Source: Chloroflexota bacterium | GTDB lineage: Bacteria > Chloroflexota > Anaerolineae > Aggregatilineales > Phototrophicaceae | Reading direction: 5' to 3' | Length of the DNA stretch: 57,198 bases | Assembly: GCA_011523515.1 (NCBI GenBank) | Contig: WTGO01000103.1 | Coordinates: 1-57,198, forward strand | Part shown: positions 16,561 through 25,030 of the stretch, piece after piece | How positions within the stretch are numbered: the stretch's first letter is position 1 | Layout of the letters: each line of letters begins with the position of its first letter | Notes under the pieces: model-generated | What the model saw: the letters and a program-made list of their open reading frames with translations, nothing else | What the model was told of the DNA's origin: nothing | Database searches by the model: none | Position numbers and translations under genes: made by a program

Positions 16561-17331
16561 CTACCAGGATGTGTAGCCGCCGTCCACGACCAAGTTTGTG
16601 CCGGTGGTGAACTTGGCCGCCGGCGAGGCCAGATAATAGATGGCCGCGGCCACATCTTCCGGCGCGCCGACGCGTTTCTGCGGCGTCATGTCAAGCCAGG
16701 TCGGATACCAGTCCATATTGGCCATGCCTTCGGCGGTCATGTCCGTGCCGATATAGCCCGGCGAGACGCAATTGACACGCACACCGCGGTCGGCCCATTC
16801 GCCGGCCAAGGACTTGGTGAGCAGTATGACGCCGGCTTTGGCCGCATTGTAGTGCGCTTGCGGCTGCGGCGTGTTGGAGATCATGCCGGACATGGACGCC
16901 AAATTAACGATAGCGCCGTTTCCCCGCTCTAACATGTGCCGGCCGATGGCTCGGCAGCAATAGAAAACGCCATTGAGGTTGACCGCCATCATGTTGAGCC
17001 AGTCCTCATCGCTGCAGTCTTCGGCGGGCACGGCCTGGGCGATGCCGGCGTTGCAGACCAGGATGTCGATCTGCGGGAATGCGCTCAGCGCGTCCTTCGC
17101 CATGCGGTTCACACTCTCGGAGCGGCGGACATCGACCTCGATGTATAGCGACTTGCGCCCCATGTTCTCGATTTCAGCAGCGGCTTTCCGGCCGTTCTCA
17201 GCGATGAATTCGGCGATGATCACATCAGCGCCTGCCGCCGCCAGGCGACGCGCCGTCGCCAAGCCGATGCCGCGTCCCGCCCCCGTAATCAGCGCGGTTT
17301 TGCCCGTGAGTTCAAAGTCAGAATTGGTCAT
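16561..17331 (-). CDS. SDR-family oxidoreductase
   Basis: This is a classical short-chain dehydrogenase/reductase of 256 residues from the ATG at 17331. That start is preceded by GAGG at 6-base spacing; upstream in-frame starts have no such site. It shows TGAGRGIG for NAD(P) binding (about residues 14-21), CNAGIA, NLASMSG with the catalytic Ser, and HYNAAKAG with the Tyr-x-x-x-Lys pair. The C-terminus has FTTGTNLVVDGGYTSW. The acidic residue at the end of beta2 (VIIAEF) suggests NAD preference. It is convergent with the TPR/SH3 gene. The substrate is unknown; similar enzymes act on sugars, polyols or 3-ketoacyl groups. Confidence 0.88.
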   Translation of the reverse strand: MTNSDFELTGKTALITGAGRGIGLATARRLAAAGADVIIAEFIAENGRKAAAEIENMGRKSLYIEVDVRRSESVNRMAKDALSAFPQIDILVCNAGIAQAVPAEDCSDEDWLNMMAVNLNGVFYCCRAIGRHMLERGNGAIVNLASMSGMISNTPQPQAHYNAAKAGVILLTKSLAGEWADRGVRVNCVSPGYIGTDMTAEGMANMDWYPTWLDMTPQKRVGAPEDVAAAIYYLASPAAKFTTGTNLVVDGGYTSW

Positions 17332-17449
17332 CACCATCCTCGTCATTAGCAAGTCTGCTAGTCCAGTCAACGTCAATTCCAGCATTTAACCACAGAAGTA
17401 AGCGCAAGTAAGTCATGTAACTCCTCTATCAGCGAGCTTGAATGCTCCT

Positions 17450-17615
17450 TTGCCACCGAGGACACAGAGTGGTTTTGAGGACACAGAGGAATCGATTTTG
17501 CTTTGACGCTCGCAAATTAAATGCCTCTGCATTTCTTTTCGGATTTCGCTGCCAAATTAATTCCTGAAAGTTTTACTCAGTGTCCTCTTTTTTTCTCTGT
17601 GTACTCGGTGGCAAA
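17450..17615. repeat. Palindromic intergenic element, copy A
   Basis: This fills most of the 383-base gap between the SDR and moaA genes. The outer arms TTGCCACCGAGGACACAGAG (17450-17469) and its inverted partner at 17595-17614 match at 19 of 20 positions. Inner blocks (GAGGACACAGAGG near 17477 and CAGTGTCCTC near 17578) are also inverted. The centre is A/T-rich and unrelated to the other copies. The CACAGAG/CTCTGTG vocabulary, ~165-base length and a 'GAGTAAA' block on one arm recur in the copies at 26.8 and 48.9 kb. No ORF and no transposase are present; it is a non-coding MITE- or REP-like element. Confidence 0.7.
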
Positions 17616-17714
17616 TCCTTTTTTGTTACGTACTTGCAGTTACTGAGAATAGCCTTTTGGGACCTAATCTTTGTGCACTCGGCGCTTTTGTGCTCTTGCG
17701 CTACAGCACGGCTT

Positions 17715-18734
17715 CTAACCGCCGATGTGATACATCTCGACTTTTTTGCGGCGATCGCGCACGTCTTCGGTGAGCGAGCTGCGTATCTCCGAATAGCGGT
17801 CGATACGCGCGCCCCAGTCGCCGCGAATGATCGCCTCAAGCTCAGCATCGCTGGCGCCGGCGCGCATGGGATCGCGCAGGCTGAGACCTTCAGTAGCGAA
17901 GAGGCAAGTGAAGATCTCGCCTTCGGGTGACAGCCGCATGCGTGTGCATGAGCCGCAGAAGGGCTGTGTCACCGAGCTGATCAAACCGATTTCGCCTTTG
18001 CCATCAGCATAGCGATAACGCCGCGCCACTTCGCCGAAATAATTGCCCGCGGCCGGCTCCAGCGGCATGGCGGCGTGAATGCGCTCGACAATTTCAGCCG
18101 ATGGCGCCACTTCGTCCATCTTCCAACCGTTTTTGTTGCCCACATCCATGTATTCGATGAAGCGCAGAATATGACCCCGCTCCTTAAAGTAGCGCGCCAG
18201 GTCAACCAGGGTATGATCGTTCAGCCCGCGCTGCACGACGGCGTTGATTTTCAGCGGTGTATAACCGGCTGCTTCGGCGGCGGCGATGCCCTCCAGCACC
18301 TTGTCAACGCCGGAGCGCCCGCCATTCATGGCGCGGAAAATCTCATCATCCAGCGTATCCAGACTGATGGTCAAACGCTTCAGTCCGGCGGCTTTGAGCG
18401 CGTCCAGCTTTTGCGGCAGCAGATAGGCGTTGGTGGTCATCGCCAGGTCGTCGACGCCGGTCACAGCATCAAGCATGGCCACCAGCTCCTCGATGTCCTG
18501 GCGCAGCAGCGGTTCGCCCCCGGTCAGACGGATCTTTACCGCGCCCAGACGCGCGATGATGCGCGTCAGACGTGTGATCTCTTCAAATGTCAGCAGTTGC
18601 GGTTTGGGCAAGAATTGATAGCGCTCGCCAAAAACAGCGGCCGGCATGCAATAGGGACAGCGAAAATTGCAACGGTCGGTGACCGATATTCGCAAATCGC
18701 GCAAAGGTCTGTCAAATTGGTCGGTGACGCTCAT
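17715..18734 (-). CDS. moaA: GTP 3',8-cyclase (molybdenum cofactor biosynthesis protein A)
   Basis: This is a radical-SAM enzyme catalysing the first step of molybdopterin synthesis. The N-terminal [4Fe-4S] cluster motif Cx3Cx2C is C22, C26, C29 (TDRCNFRCPYCMP). TGGEPLLR follows, and NAVVQRGLND for GTP/SAM contacts. The C-terminal cluster is formed by CGSCTRMRLSPEG plus a later Cys in IFTCLFA. The protein ends in Gly-Gly (YHIGG), the tail that MoaA uses in catalysis. Length 339 residues is standard. No other moa gene is adjacent. A TATACT box on the minus strand (18833-18828) could be its -10. Confidence 0.95.
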   Translation of the reverse strand: MSVTDQFDRPLRDLRISVTDRCNFRCPYCMPAAVFGERYQFLPKPQLLTFEEITRLTRIIARLGAVKIRLTGGEPLLRQDIEELVAMLDAVTGVDDLAMTTNAYLLPQKLDALKAAGLKRLTISLDTLDDEIFRAMNGGRSGVDKVLEGIAAAEAAGYTPLKINAVVQRGLNDHTLVDLARYFKERGHILRFIEYMDVGNKNGWKMDEVAPSAEIVERIHAAMPLEPAAGNYFGEVARRYRYADGKGEIGLISSVTQPFCGSCTRMRLSPEGEIFTCLFATEGLSLRDPMRAGASDAELEAIIRGDWGARIDRYSEIRSSLTEDVRDRRKKVEMYHIGG

Positions 18735-18957
18735 CGGCAGATATCATTCTTCTGGTAGACGAATCAATGTCGCAAGCCGGTTCTCAGATCCCGGGCTGCC
18801 TGTTTAGCCATCGACATGCTTACTCAAAGTATAGCTGATCTGTCTTAGAATTCGATATGCGGCTTCGCGGGGACGCAAAGTCGGTTGACGCGCCATTGTC
18901 GCGCGGCGCCAGGCTTGTTAGGCTAGCCGGGACAGAAACGCTCCGCGAGGAAACGCC

Positions 18958-20043
18958 ATGGCCAGCGCCCGCTGCAATTTATGTGGATCAACCGCGGCTG
19001 CTCTGGATTGGCGCTGCCGAGCTTGCGAGGGTTCGCTCAATCTCGTCGACCTGCCGCCCTTCGACGCCGACGCGATAATGGACGCCGACTTTTCGCTTTG
19101 GCGTTATGGCGCGATGCTGCCGGTCGCGCGCTGTTTTAGCCTGGGCGAAGGCATGACCCCACTGGCGCCCGCCCGGATCGACGGCCTGCGTTTCCACGCC
19201 AAGCTGGAATATCTCAACCCCAGCGGTTCATTCAAAGATCGCGGTACAGCGGTCATGCTAAATCACCTGGCCGCCAACGGCGCGGCGGACGTGATCGACA
19301 ACTCGTCGGGCAATGCCGGCGCGTCACTGGCCGCCTATGCCGGCGCGGGCGGTCTCTCCGCTACTGTTTATGTGCCGGCGGCAACCGCAGTGGCCAGCAA
19401 GAAGCGCCTGATCCGCGCCTTTGGAGGCGCGATCGTCGAGTCGCATGATTATTTGGCCGATGTCTACGCGGCGGCGGAATCAGCCACCTACGCCAGCCAC
19501 GCCTGGAACCCCTGGTTTGTGCTGGGCCAGCAGACGGCCGCCTGGGAAACCTGGGAGCAGCTGGGCCGGCGCGCGCCGGATGCAGTAGCGACGCCGGTCG
19601 GGCATGGCGGCTTGTTCCTGGGCTTCTACCGCGGCTTCCAGGCGCTGCTCGCTGCCGGATTGATTGAAAAGACGCCACGCATGATCGCGGTGCAATCCGC
19701 CGGCGTCGACCCGGTCATCCGCGGCTGGGAAGCGCAAGCGAAGCAGCCGGCACAGGCAACTCCTTCCCAGAGCGTAGCCGATGGCATCCTGGTCGACCAG
19801 CCGGTGCGCGGCGAAGAGATCCTGGCTGCGCTCTACGCTACCGACGGCTTCGCATTGCGCGTCAACAACGTGGCCATCCGGCGCGCGCAGCGAGCCATGC
19901 ACGCCGCCGGCTTCATGATTGAGACGACCAGCGCGGTGACAACAGCCGCTCTGCCGCAAATCCGCGCTCGTATCGGCGAATCCGCCGAGCTGGTGCTGGC
20001 TTTCACCGGCAGTGGCCTCAAAGCTATTAGCAATTCTCACTAA
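18958..20043 (+). CDS. Threonine-synthase-like PLP-dependent enzyme
   Basis: 361 residues, fold type II PLP enzyme. The N-terminus has a small zinc ribbon (C6, C9, C20, C23), as in long threonine synthases. The PLP lysine is in NPSGSFKDRG (about residues 82-91). A substrate loop reads DNSSGNAGAS and the phosphate-binding loop PVGHGGLFLG, where the usual Asn of GNGG is His. It ends with LAFTGSGLKA. In the family, O-phosphohomoserine is converted to threonine; relatives act on cysteate or diaminopropionate, so specificity is open. The ATG follows GAGG at good spacing. It is divergent from moaA with a ~220-base shared promoter region; TAGAAT at 18846-18851 may be its -10. Confidence 0.8.
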   Translation: MASARCNLCGSTAAALDWRCRACEGSLNLVDLPPFDADAIMDADFSLWRYGAMLPVARCFSLGEGMTPLAPARIDGLRFHAKLEYLNPSGSFKDRGTAVMLNHLAANGAADVIDNSSGNAGASLAAYAGAGGLSATVYVPAATAVASKKRLIRAFGGAIVESHDYLADVYAAAESATYASHAWNPWFVLGQQTAAWETWEQLGRRAPDAVATPVGHGGLFLGFYRGFQALLAAGLIEKTPRMIAVQSAGVDPVIRGWEAQAKQPAQATPSQSVADGILVDQPVRGEEILAALYATDGFALRVNNVAIRRAQRAMHAAGFMIETTSAVTTAALPQIRARIGESAELVLAFTGSGLKAISNSH

Positions 20044-20124
20044 TGGTCAAGTTATCCTCTTGATTCTTTCTGTCGTATAATGTTGTGGCATTCATCTGCA
20101 GGATGACGATGAGGTTGACGCCCG

Positions 20125-21210
20125 ATGTCGATGGATTTGTTCCGCCAATTGCTGGAAGCGCAGCGCATCGCGCAGGCGGACTTGTTGCGGCGGCGCGGCG
20201 TTGTCGGCGTCGCCATCGGCTATCGAAACTACAAGGAGCAGGTCACCGACCAGTTGGCGATGTCGGTGCTGGTCGAGCAAAAGAAGCCGGTCGAAGCCTT
20301 GAACGCCGAGGATCTTATCCCGCCCGATGTCAATGGCGCGCGCACCGATGTGGTGGAGATCGGCCGCCTGGAGGCCTTCACCAACCCGCGTGATCGCTAC
20401 CGGCCCAATATCCCCGCCGGCGTCAGCATCGGGCATTATATGGTCACGGCCGGTACGCTTGGCGCGATCGTCATGGATCGCAATACCGGCGAGCCGCTTA
20501 TCCTGTCCAATAATCACGTCCTAGCCAACAGCAACGATGCCGAAATCGGTGACGCGATTTTGCAGCCGGGCCCCACCGATCACGGCGCGCGGCCTGATGA
20601 TGTGGTGGCCAAGCTGCACCGCTTCGAGATGCTGCGCTTTTACTCCGACTCGGGGGCGGGGCCGACGCCACCCACCGGGACGCCGCCGCTCTTCCCGCCC
20701 GGCGGCTGCGATGTGGCCGAGCTCTTCGTCTCGGTGGGCAATGCGCTGAGCAAAATCAGCGGCTCGTCCAAGCGGTTGACCACCGTGCAAGCGCCGAAAG
20801 CCCAGACCAGCGGCGCCCCGATTTACGCCAATCGCGTAGACGCGGCGCTGGCTCGCCCGCTCAACCCCATGCTCTTTCAGCAGAGCATCGTCAATATCGG
20901 CCGGCCCAACGGCATCAGGCTGGCGCAGCTCGGCATGAATATCCGCAAACAGGGACGCACAACCGGCTACACCGAAGGCAATGTGACGCTGATGAATGCC
21001 ACGGTGGATGTCTCCTACGGCGAAGACTTGCAGGCGCGTTTTGCCGGCCAAGTCATCGCCACGCCCATGAGCCAAGGTGGTGATTCGGGCGCGCTGATCG
21101 TGGAAAGGGACAGCCTGAAGGCCGTCGGGCTGCTATTCGCCGGTTCACGCCGCGCTACGATTTTCACGCCGATTCAGACTGTGCTCGATGTGATGGAAGT
21201 CGATCTGTAG
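20125..21210 (+). CDS. Trypsin-like serine protease without signal peptide
   Basis: 361 residues. The chymotrypsin-fold triad is visible in the right order and context: His131 in LSNNHVLAN, Asp239 in RVDAALARP and Ser321 in SQGGDSGALIV. About 100 residues precede the protease core (RGVVGVAIGYRNYKEQ, a strand-rich segment found in related hypothetical proteins). A Pro/Gly-rich insertion (about 178-194) separates the His and Asp motifs. No signal peptide, membrane helix or PDZ is seen, so it is cytoplasmic or leaves the cell by another route. A TATAAT at 20076-20081 lies 44 bases upstream. It is convergent with the serine hydrolase (10-base gap). The substrate is unknown. Confidence 0.78.
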   Translation: MSMDLFRQLLEAQRIAQADLLRRRGVVGVAIGYRNYKEQVTDQLAMSVLVEQKKPVEALNAEDLIPPDVNGARTDVVEIGRLEAFTNPRDRYRPNIPAGVSIGHYMVTAGTLGAIVMDRNTGEPLILSNNHVLANSNDAEIGDAILQPGPTDHGARPDDVVAKLHRFEMLRFYSDSGAGPTPPTGTPPLFPPGGCDVAELFVSVGNALSKISGSSKRLTTVQAPKAQTSGAPIYANRVDAALARPLNPMLFQQSIVNIGRPNGIRLAQLGMNIRKQGRTTGYTEGNVTLMNATVDVSYGEDLQARFAGQVIATPMSQGGDSGALIVERDSLKAVGLLFAGSRRATIFTPIQTVLDVMEVDL

Positions 21211-21220
21211 GCCGCCGCCC

Positions 21221-22450
21221 TCAGCTGGCGTAGCTCTCGTTAATCGCCTGATAGACTAAATTGGGCACGATTGAGCGCGGGCGGTGCGGCTCTTCCGTCC
21301 ACATCTGCGTCATTAGCAAGATGAGCAAGTCTTCCGCCGGGTCAATTACGAAATAAGTGCTGGCCGCTCCGGCCCAGCCGAATTCGCCCGGTGAACTGTA
21401 ACCGTTGGCGCGTCCATAATCGACCATGACGCGAAAACCCAAACCAAAGCCGTAGCCATAGCGTTCCACGCCAAGGCGCAAAGGCAGCCATTCGCGCGGC
21501 ACGGCGTTGGTGGCCATGCGCTTGATGGTCAGCGGGCTGACCAGGCGCGCGCCGTCCAGCTCGCCGCCGTTGAGCAGCATGGAGGCGAAGCGCAGGTAGT
21601 CGGCAGTTGTCGATGCCAGCCCGCCCCCGCCGGAGGGGCAGGCAGTCGGCGCGCGCGCATCTCCCAGCCCGACAGTCGGCGAATCCAACAGTGACGGCGC
21701 GCCGTCCGCGCCGACGCCGTATTCGGCCGCCAACCGATGCACATCATGCGGCGGGACGTAGAAGTCCGTATCGACCATGCCCAGCGGCGCGAAGATGCGC
21801 TCCTGCAGAAAATCGGCCAGCGGCATTTCAGCGATCAGCTGCACCAGATAGCCAACGACATCGGTAGCGACGCCGTAATTCCAGTCGCTGCCCGGCTGGA
21901 ATCTGAGCGGCAAGCCAGCCAAATGCTCGACCAGATCGGCCAAGTTCATATCGCGGCGAAAGAATTCGTTCTTCGCAGCGGCTTCTTGAAACAACACGTC
22001 GACTGGGTGCCAGGTATCATTGCCGTAGGTCAGCCCTGCAGTATGCGTCAGCAGGTGGAAGACCGTCATCGGCGGATCTTGCTCGACGCAGCGCAGCCGC
22101 CGGTCGCTGATGTGGCTGTAGACCTTGGTCTTGCCGAAGCTGGGGATGTAGCGGCTGACCGGATCGTGCAGCATGAGCCGCCCTTCGTCGTGCAGCATCA
22201 TGAGCGCGAGGCTGACAACCGGCTTGGTCATACTGTAGATGCGGAAGATGGCGTCGGCTTGCATTTGGCGGCCCGCCTCGATATCCATCTTGCCGTGCAG
22301 GCTGTGATGCACCACTTTTCCGCGCCGCGCCGCCAGCGCGATAACGCCGGGCAAGCGGTCGTTCTCGACCGCCCGATCCAGATAGGCGCCGACCTGCGCC
22401 AGGCGCTCGCTTGACATGCCGACTTTTTCCGCTTCAATTACATGGTTCAT
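21221..22450 (-). CDS. Beta-lactamase-family serine hydrolase
   Basis: 409 residues of the class C beta-lactamase/esterase (PF00144-like) fold. The nucleophile motif SxxK is S73-M-T-K76 in RIYSMTKPVVS. The second motif Tyr is in WNYGVATDVVG, and GFGLGFRVM lies near the third-motif region. No signal peptide is visible, which fits an esterase or peptidase more than a secreted beta-lactamase. The ATG at 22450 has AAGGAG about 8 bases upstream. It starts 25 bases after the FG-GAP gene and is probably cotranscribed with it. The exact substrate cannot be assigned. Confidence 0.85.
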   Translation of the reverse strand: MNHVIEAEKVGMSSERLAQVGAYLDRAVENDRLPGVIALAARRGKVVHHSLHGKMDIEAGRQMQADAIFRIYSMTKPVVSLALMMLHDEGRLMLHDPVSRYIPSFGKTKVYSHISDRRLRCVEQDPPMTVFHLLTHTAGLTYGNDTWHPVDVLFQEAAAKNEFFRRDMNLADLVEHLAGLPLRFQPGSDWNYGVATDVVGYLVQLIAEMPLADFLQERIFAPLGMVDTDFYVPPHDVHRLAAEYGVGADGAPSLLDSPTVGLGDARAPTACPSGGGGLASTTADYLRFASMLLNGGELDGARLVSPLTIKRMATNAVPREWLPLRLGVERYGYGFGLGFRVMVDYGRANGYSSPGEFGWAGAASTYFVIDPAEDLLILLMTQMWTEEPHRPRSIVPNLVYQAINESYAS

Positions 22451-22475
22451 CAGGCCGCTCCTTCAGCTTCGGCTT

Positions 22476-23813
22476 CTACTCGCTCTTGGGCAGCCAGACG
22501 CGCAGCCGCCCATCAGCCGTGCCGGCTGCCAGCGCCAGGCGATCTCCCAGCAGTTCGACCGGCGCAAAATTGCTGACAATTTCACCACCCGCGTCCAGTC
22601 GCCAGAGCTCGCGCGCGCCCTCTTCGTCCCGCCCCACCGCCACCACAGCCCGGCGCTCCAGGTCCATCGCCAGGACTTCGGACCGGCCGTCGCCATTGAA
22701 GTCGCCGGCCGCCGTCTGGTCGAGATTGCGCGAGCCAAGCGAGTGCGTCGTCACGCCCGGGAATGTCGCCACCCGCTTGAGCGAGCCGCCGCTCAAGCGA
22801 AAGAACTCCAGCGCGCCACCAATATGGGGAGTCAGAGTAGCCGCTATCTCGAACTGCCCGGCAGGACCAAATGGCGCGGCGCTCAGCTGATGGCGCCAGC
22901 GATTGCCACGGCCGATAGCCGGGCCGTCGAGCTCCTGGCGGATAGCGCCGCCATCCCAGAGGTACGCGCGTAAGCGAGCGCCCAGCGTACCATTCGATAC
23001 GGTTGTCACCAGATCTTCCACGCCATCGCCATCAACATCAGCCCAGAAGGGCGCGATGCCTTCATAGACATCTTCTCCGGGCAGGTCGACACGCGCCAGC
23101 AGACGAATCTCGCTGTCGCGGACCTCGAGCACGAGCAGGGTCGCCGCCTCGATCGGGTCGCCCATGATGCCATGCACATAGCGCTGGTCACTGGCGTTGG
23201 CGTAAAGCGCCACCTGCCCCATGCGGTTCATCACCAGGCGCGCGTCGGCCTGGGCATCAATCGGCAGGCTGGCCAGCGCGCCGTCTTCGCGCCCCAGCAC
23301 CATGCCGCCCGCGCGATTGATGTAGAGCACTTCAAAGTCGTTGACCGGGATCGGGTGGCTGAGCGGGGATACGCTCTCATCGCTGCGCAGGACGTAGGTG
23401 CCCTCGATCATGGAGACGCCCACGACCGGCGGCTGCGCGACCTCGAACCAGCTTGGCTGATAGGCCAGCGACCGCGCGGCGCCATTGAGCGCGACTTCGA
23501 TGACTTGCAGATCGCCGTTTTCCAGCACGACATGCCACACGGCCGTCTCCATAGCGTAGCCCACCGCCCATGCCGGCGCGCCGCGCAAAGGCACATCAAT
23601 CGTGTGGACATCGGGGAAGCTGCCGCTCCCGCGTACGAAGTGATTCCCGGCCGGATTGTGAAAGGTGTAGAAATAACGATCGAGCAAGGCATCATCCTCC
23701 TGTGCGGAGCAGAGTGTAGCAGAGAGGAGACACAGGGATAAGAGGACGATGCGCTTTGACCAGTGCAAGCGAGCCGGGATCAAAGAAAAGGCGCCCTGCG
23801 AGCAGAGCGCCAT
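22476..23813 (-). CDS. Secreted FG-GAP/VCBS-like repeat protein
   Basis: Up to 445 residues. The signal sequence is RIVLLSLCLLSATLCSAQ. The mature part is a beta-propeller-like chain with calcium-type loops DVDGDGVEDL and DFNGDGRSEV, typical of FG-GAP/VCBS repeats, plus WxxD/GG strands throughout. The start is uncertain. The ATG at 23813 has AGGA close by, but its first codons form an intrinsic terminator hairpin (23782-23811) for the upstream SPFH gene. A TTG at 23768 (then HWSKRIVLL) would give a tidier signal peptide. It is followed 25 bases later by the serine hydrolase. Probably an extracellular binding or structural protein; ligand unknown. Confidence 0.75.
   Translation of the reverse strand: MALCSQGAFSLIPARLHWSKRIVLLSLCLLSATLCSAQEDDALLDRYFYTFHNPAGNHFVRGSGSFPDVHTIDVPLRGAPAWAVGYAMETAVWHVVLENGDLQVIEVALNGAARSLAYQPSWFEVAQPPVVGVSMIEGTYVLRSDESVSPLSHPIPVNDFEVLYINRAGGMVLGREDGALASLPIDAQADARLVMNRMGQVALYANASDQRYVHGIMGDPIEAATLLVLEVRDSEIRLLARVDLPGEDVYEGIAPFWADVDGDGVEDLVTTVSNGTLGARLRAYLWDGGAIRQELDGPAIGRGNRWRHQLSAAPFGPAGQFEIAATLTPHIGGALEFFRLSGGSLKRVATFPGVTTHSLGSRNLDQTAAGDFNGDGRSEVLAMDLERRAVVAVGRDEEGARELWRLDAGGEIVSNFAPVELLGDRLALAAGTADGRLRVWLPKSE
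23782..23811 (-). terminator. Intrinsic terminator downstream of the SPFH gene
   Basis: On the minus strand GGCGC-T-CTGC, a two-base loop, then GCAG-G-GCGCC forms a 9-pair stem with one internal mismatch. It is followed at once by CTTTTCTTTG (23790-23781, beginning at the stem's last base), a good U-tract. It lies 33 bases past the SPFH stop codon and overlaps the first codons of the annotated FG-GAP reading frame. Confidence 0.7.
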
Positions 23814-23843
23814 TGTCCTGCGAATTGACCTTGGCCGAGCTGG

Positions 23844-24881
23844 CTAGCCCTCAGTCGAGATATTCACTTCCGGCGCCACAAAGTCCGCGCCCAGGTCGGC
23901 AAAGTCATCAACGTTGAAGATGAAGGGGGAATCCGATGGCAGCAAGGCGAAGGACACATTGTCCGACAGGTTGGCCACGTAGAGATACTGGATCAGGTTG
24001 GGGTTGGCGGCGATCTGGTCGCTGATGACGCGCAGCGCTTCCGCTTCGGCTGCCGCTTCGATCAAGCGAGCGTTAGCACGACCGCGAGCTGCCTGCTCGG
24101 CGGCGTCGGCTTGACCGCTGGCCTCGGTCTGCACACGCTCGGCTTCGGTGCGGGCGCGCAGCAGGCGCTGTTCCTCGATCTGTTTTTCTTCAATGGATTG
24201 CGAGAAGGCAGCGGTGAAGTCGATCTGGCGAACCAGCAGCGATGTCAGCGTCAAGCCTTCCGCTTTCATTTGGGTGCTGACGACATCTTCGATCTGATTG
24301 CCGAGCTCCTCGCGTTTTTCGCCATAAATCGCTTCCGCCTCGAACTGCGAAACCACATCGCGGGCGACAGCGCGTACGGTGGGACGGATGAAATCAAGTT
24401 CGTAGCGATTCTGCCAATTCAGGTGAATCTGATTGACATCCTCCCGCTCGATGCGATAGAGCACAGTGATATCGAGCCGCACTTCTTGTCCGTCCGCGCT
24501 CAGCGCTTCTACCGCGTCATTGCCCTGCAGGCGACCCTCGGTGCTGATGCCCGACATGGTGTATTCGCGCTGATCGGTCTGGTAGATGATGTATTCTTGC
24601 AAACCCGGGATGATGATCGATGTGCCCGGCGCGCGCGCCGGCGTTTCCAGCTCGCCGGACAAGACGTTGACGATGACCGCCGCCCGCGCCGGCTGCACGA
24701 TCAAGATGCCGGAGCTGACGACAAAGAGCACCACGCCGCCGGCGAAGCCCACAATTGCCAGCATTAATCCGCCACGAGCCGAACGCCCCTGCGACGCCAG
24801 CGTGAAAGCAAAGGCGACGCCCAGGATACCCACTCCGAACGCGAGAACCGCGACAATACCCAATAGACCACTAAAGTTCAT
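23844..24881 (-). CDS. SPFH/Band 7 (prohibitin-like) membrane protein
   Basis: 345 residues. Two N-terminal transmembrane segments (about 6-30 and 38-62) are followed by the SPFH domain: VNVLSGELETPARAPGTSIIIPGLQEYIIYQTDQREYTM in outline, then DGQEVRLDITVLYRI. A long charged helical region follows (EEKQIEEQRLLRARTEAERVQTEA to RLIEAAAEAEALR), which is the flotillin/prohibitin coiled coil that drives oligomerisation. The C-terminus has FALLPSDSPFIFNVDD. Such proteins form large membrane rings tied to membrane quality control. The ATG has AAAGGAG upstream. A terminator follows its stop. The partner protease, if any, is not in the window. Confidence 0.88.
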   Translation of the reverse strand: MNFSGLLGIVAVLAFGVGILGVAFAFTLASQGRSARGGLMLAIVGFAGGVVLFVVSSGILIVQPARAAVIVNVLSGELETPARAPGTSIIIPGLQEYIIYQTDQREYTMSGISTEGRLQGNDAVEALSADGQEVRLDITVLYRIEREDVNQIHLNWQNRYELDFIRPTVRAVARDVVSQFEAEAIYGEKREELGNQIEDVVSTQMKAEGLTLTSLLVRQIDFTAAFSQSIEEKQIEEQRLLRARTEAERVQTEASGQADAAEQAARGRANARLIEAAAEAEALRVISDQIAANPNLIQYLYVANLSDNVSFALLPSDSPFIFNVDDFADLGADFVAPEVNISTEG

Positions 24882-25030
24882 GACCGCTCCTTTACAGCGA
24901 TTCGCTTGTTTTGCCGATTGTACGCCCTGATTATATCACACACAGCTTACGCGCCGGACGCCCCAATTGCTAGGGGTTGCTGAGCGCGTGCCCGACAATT
25001 CTGATACGCGCAGGCCGCCCGCCGGTTGCG

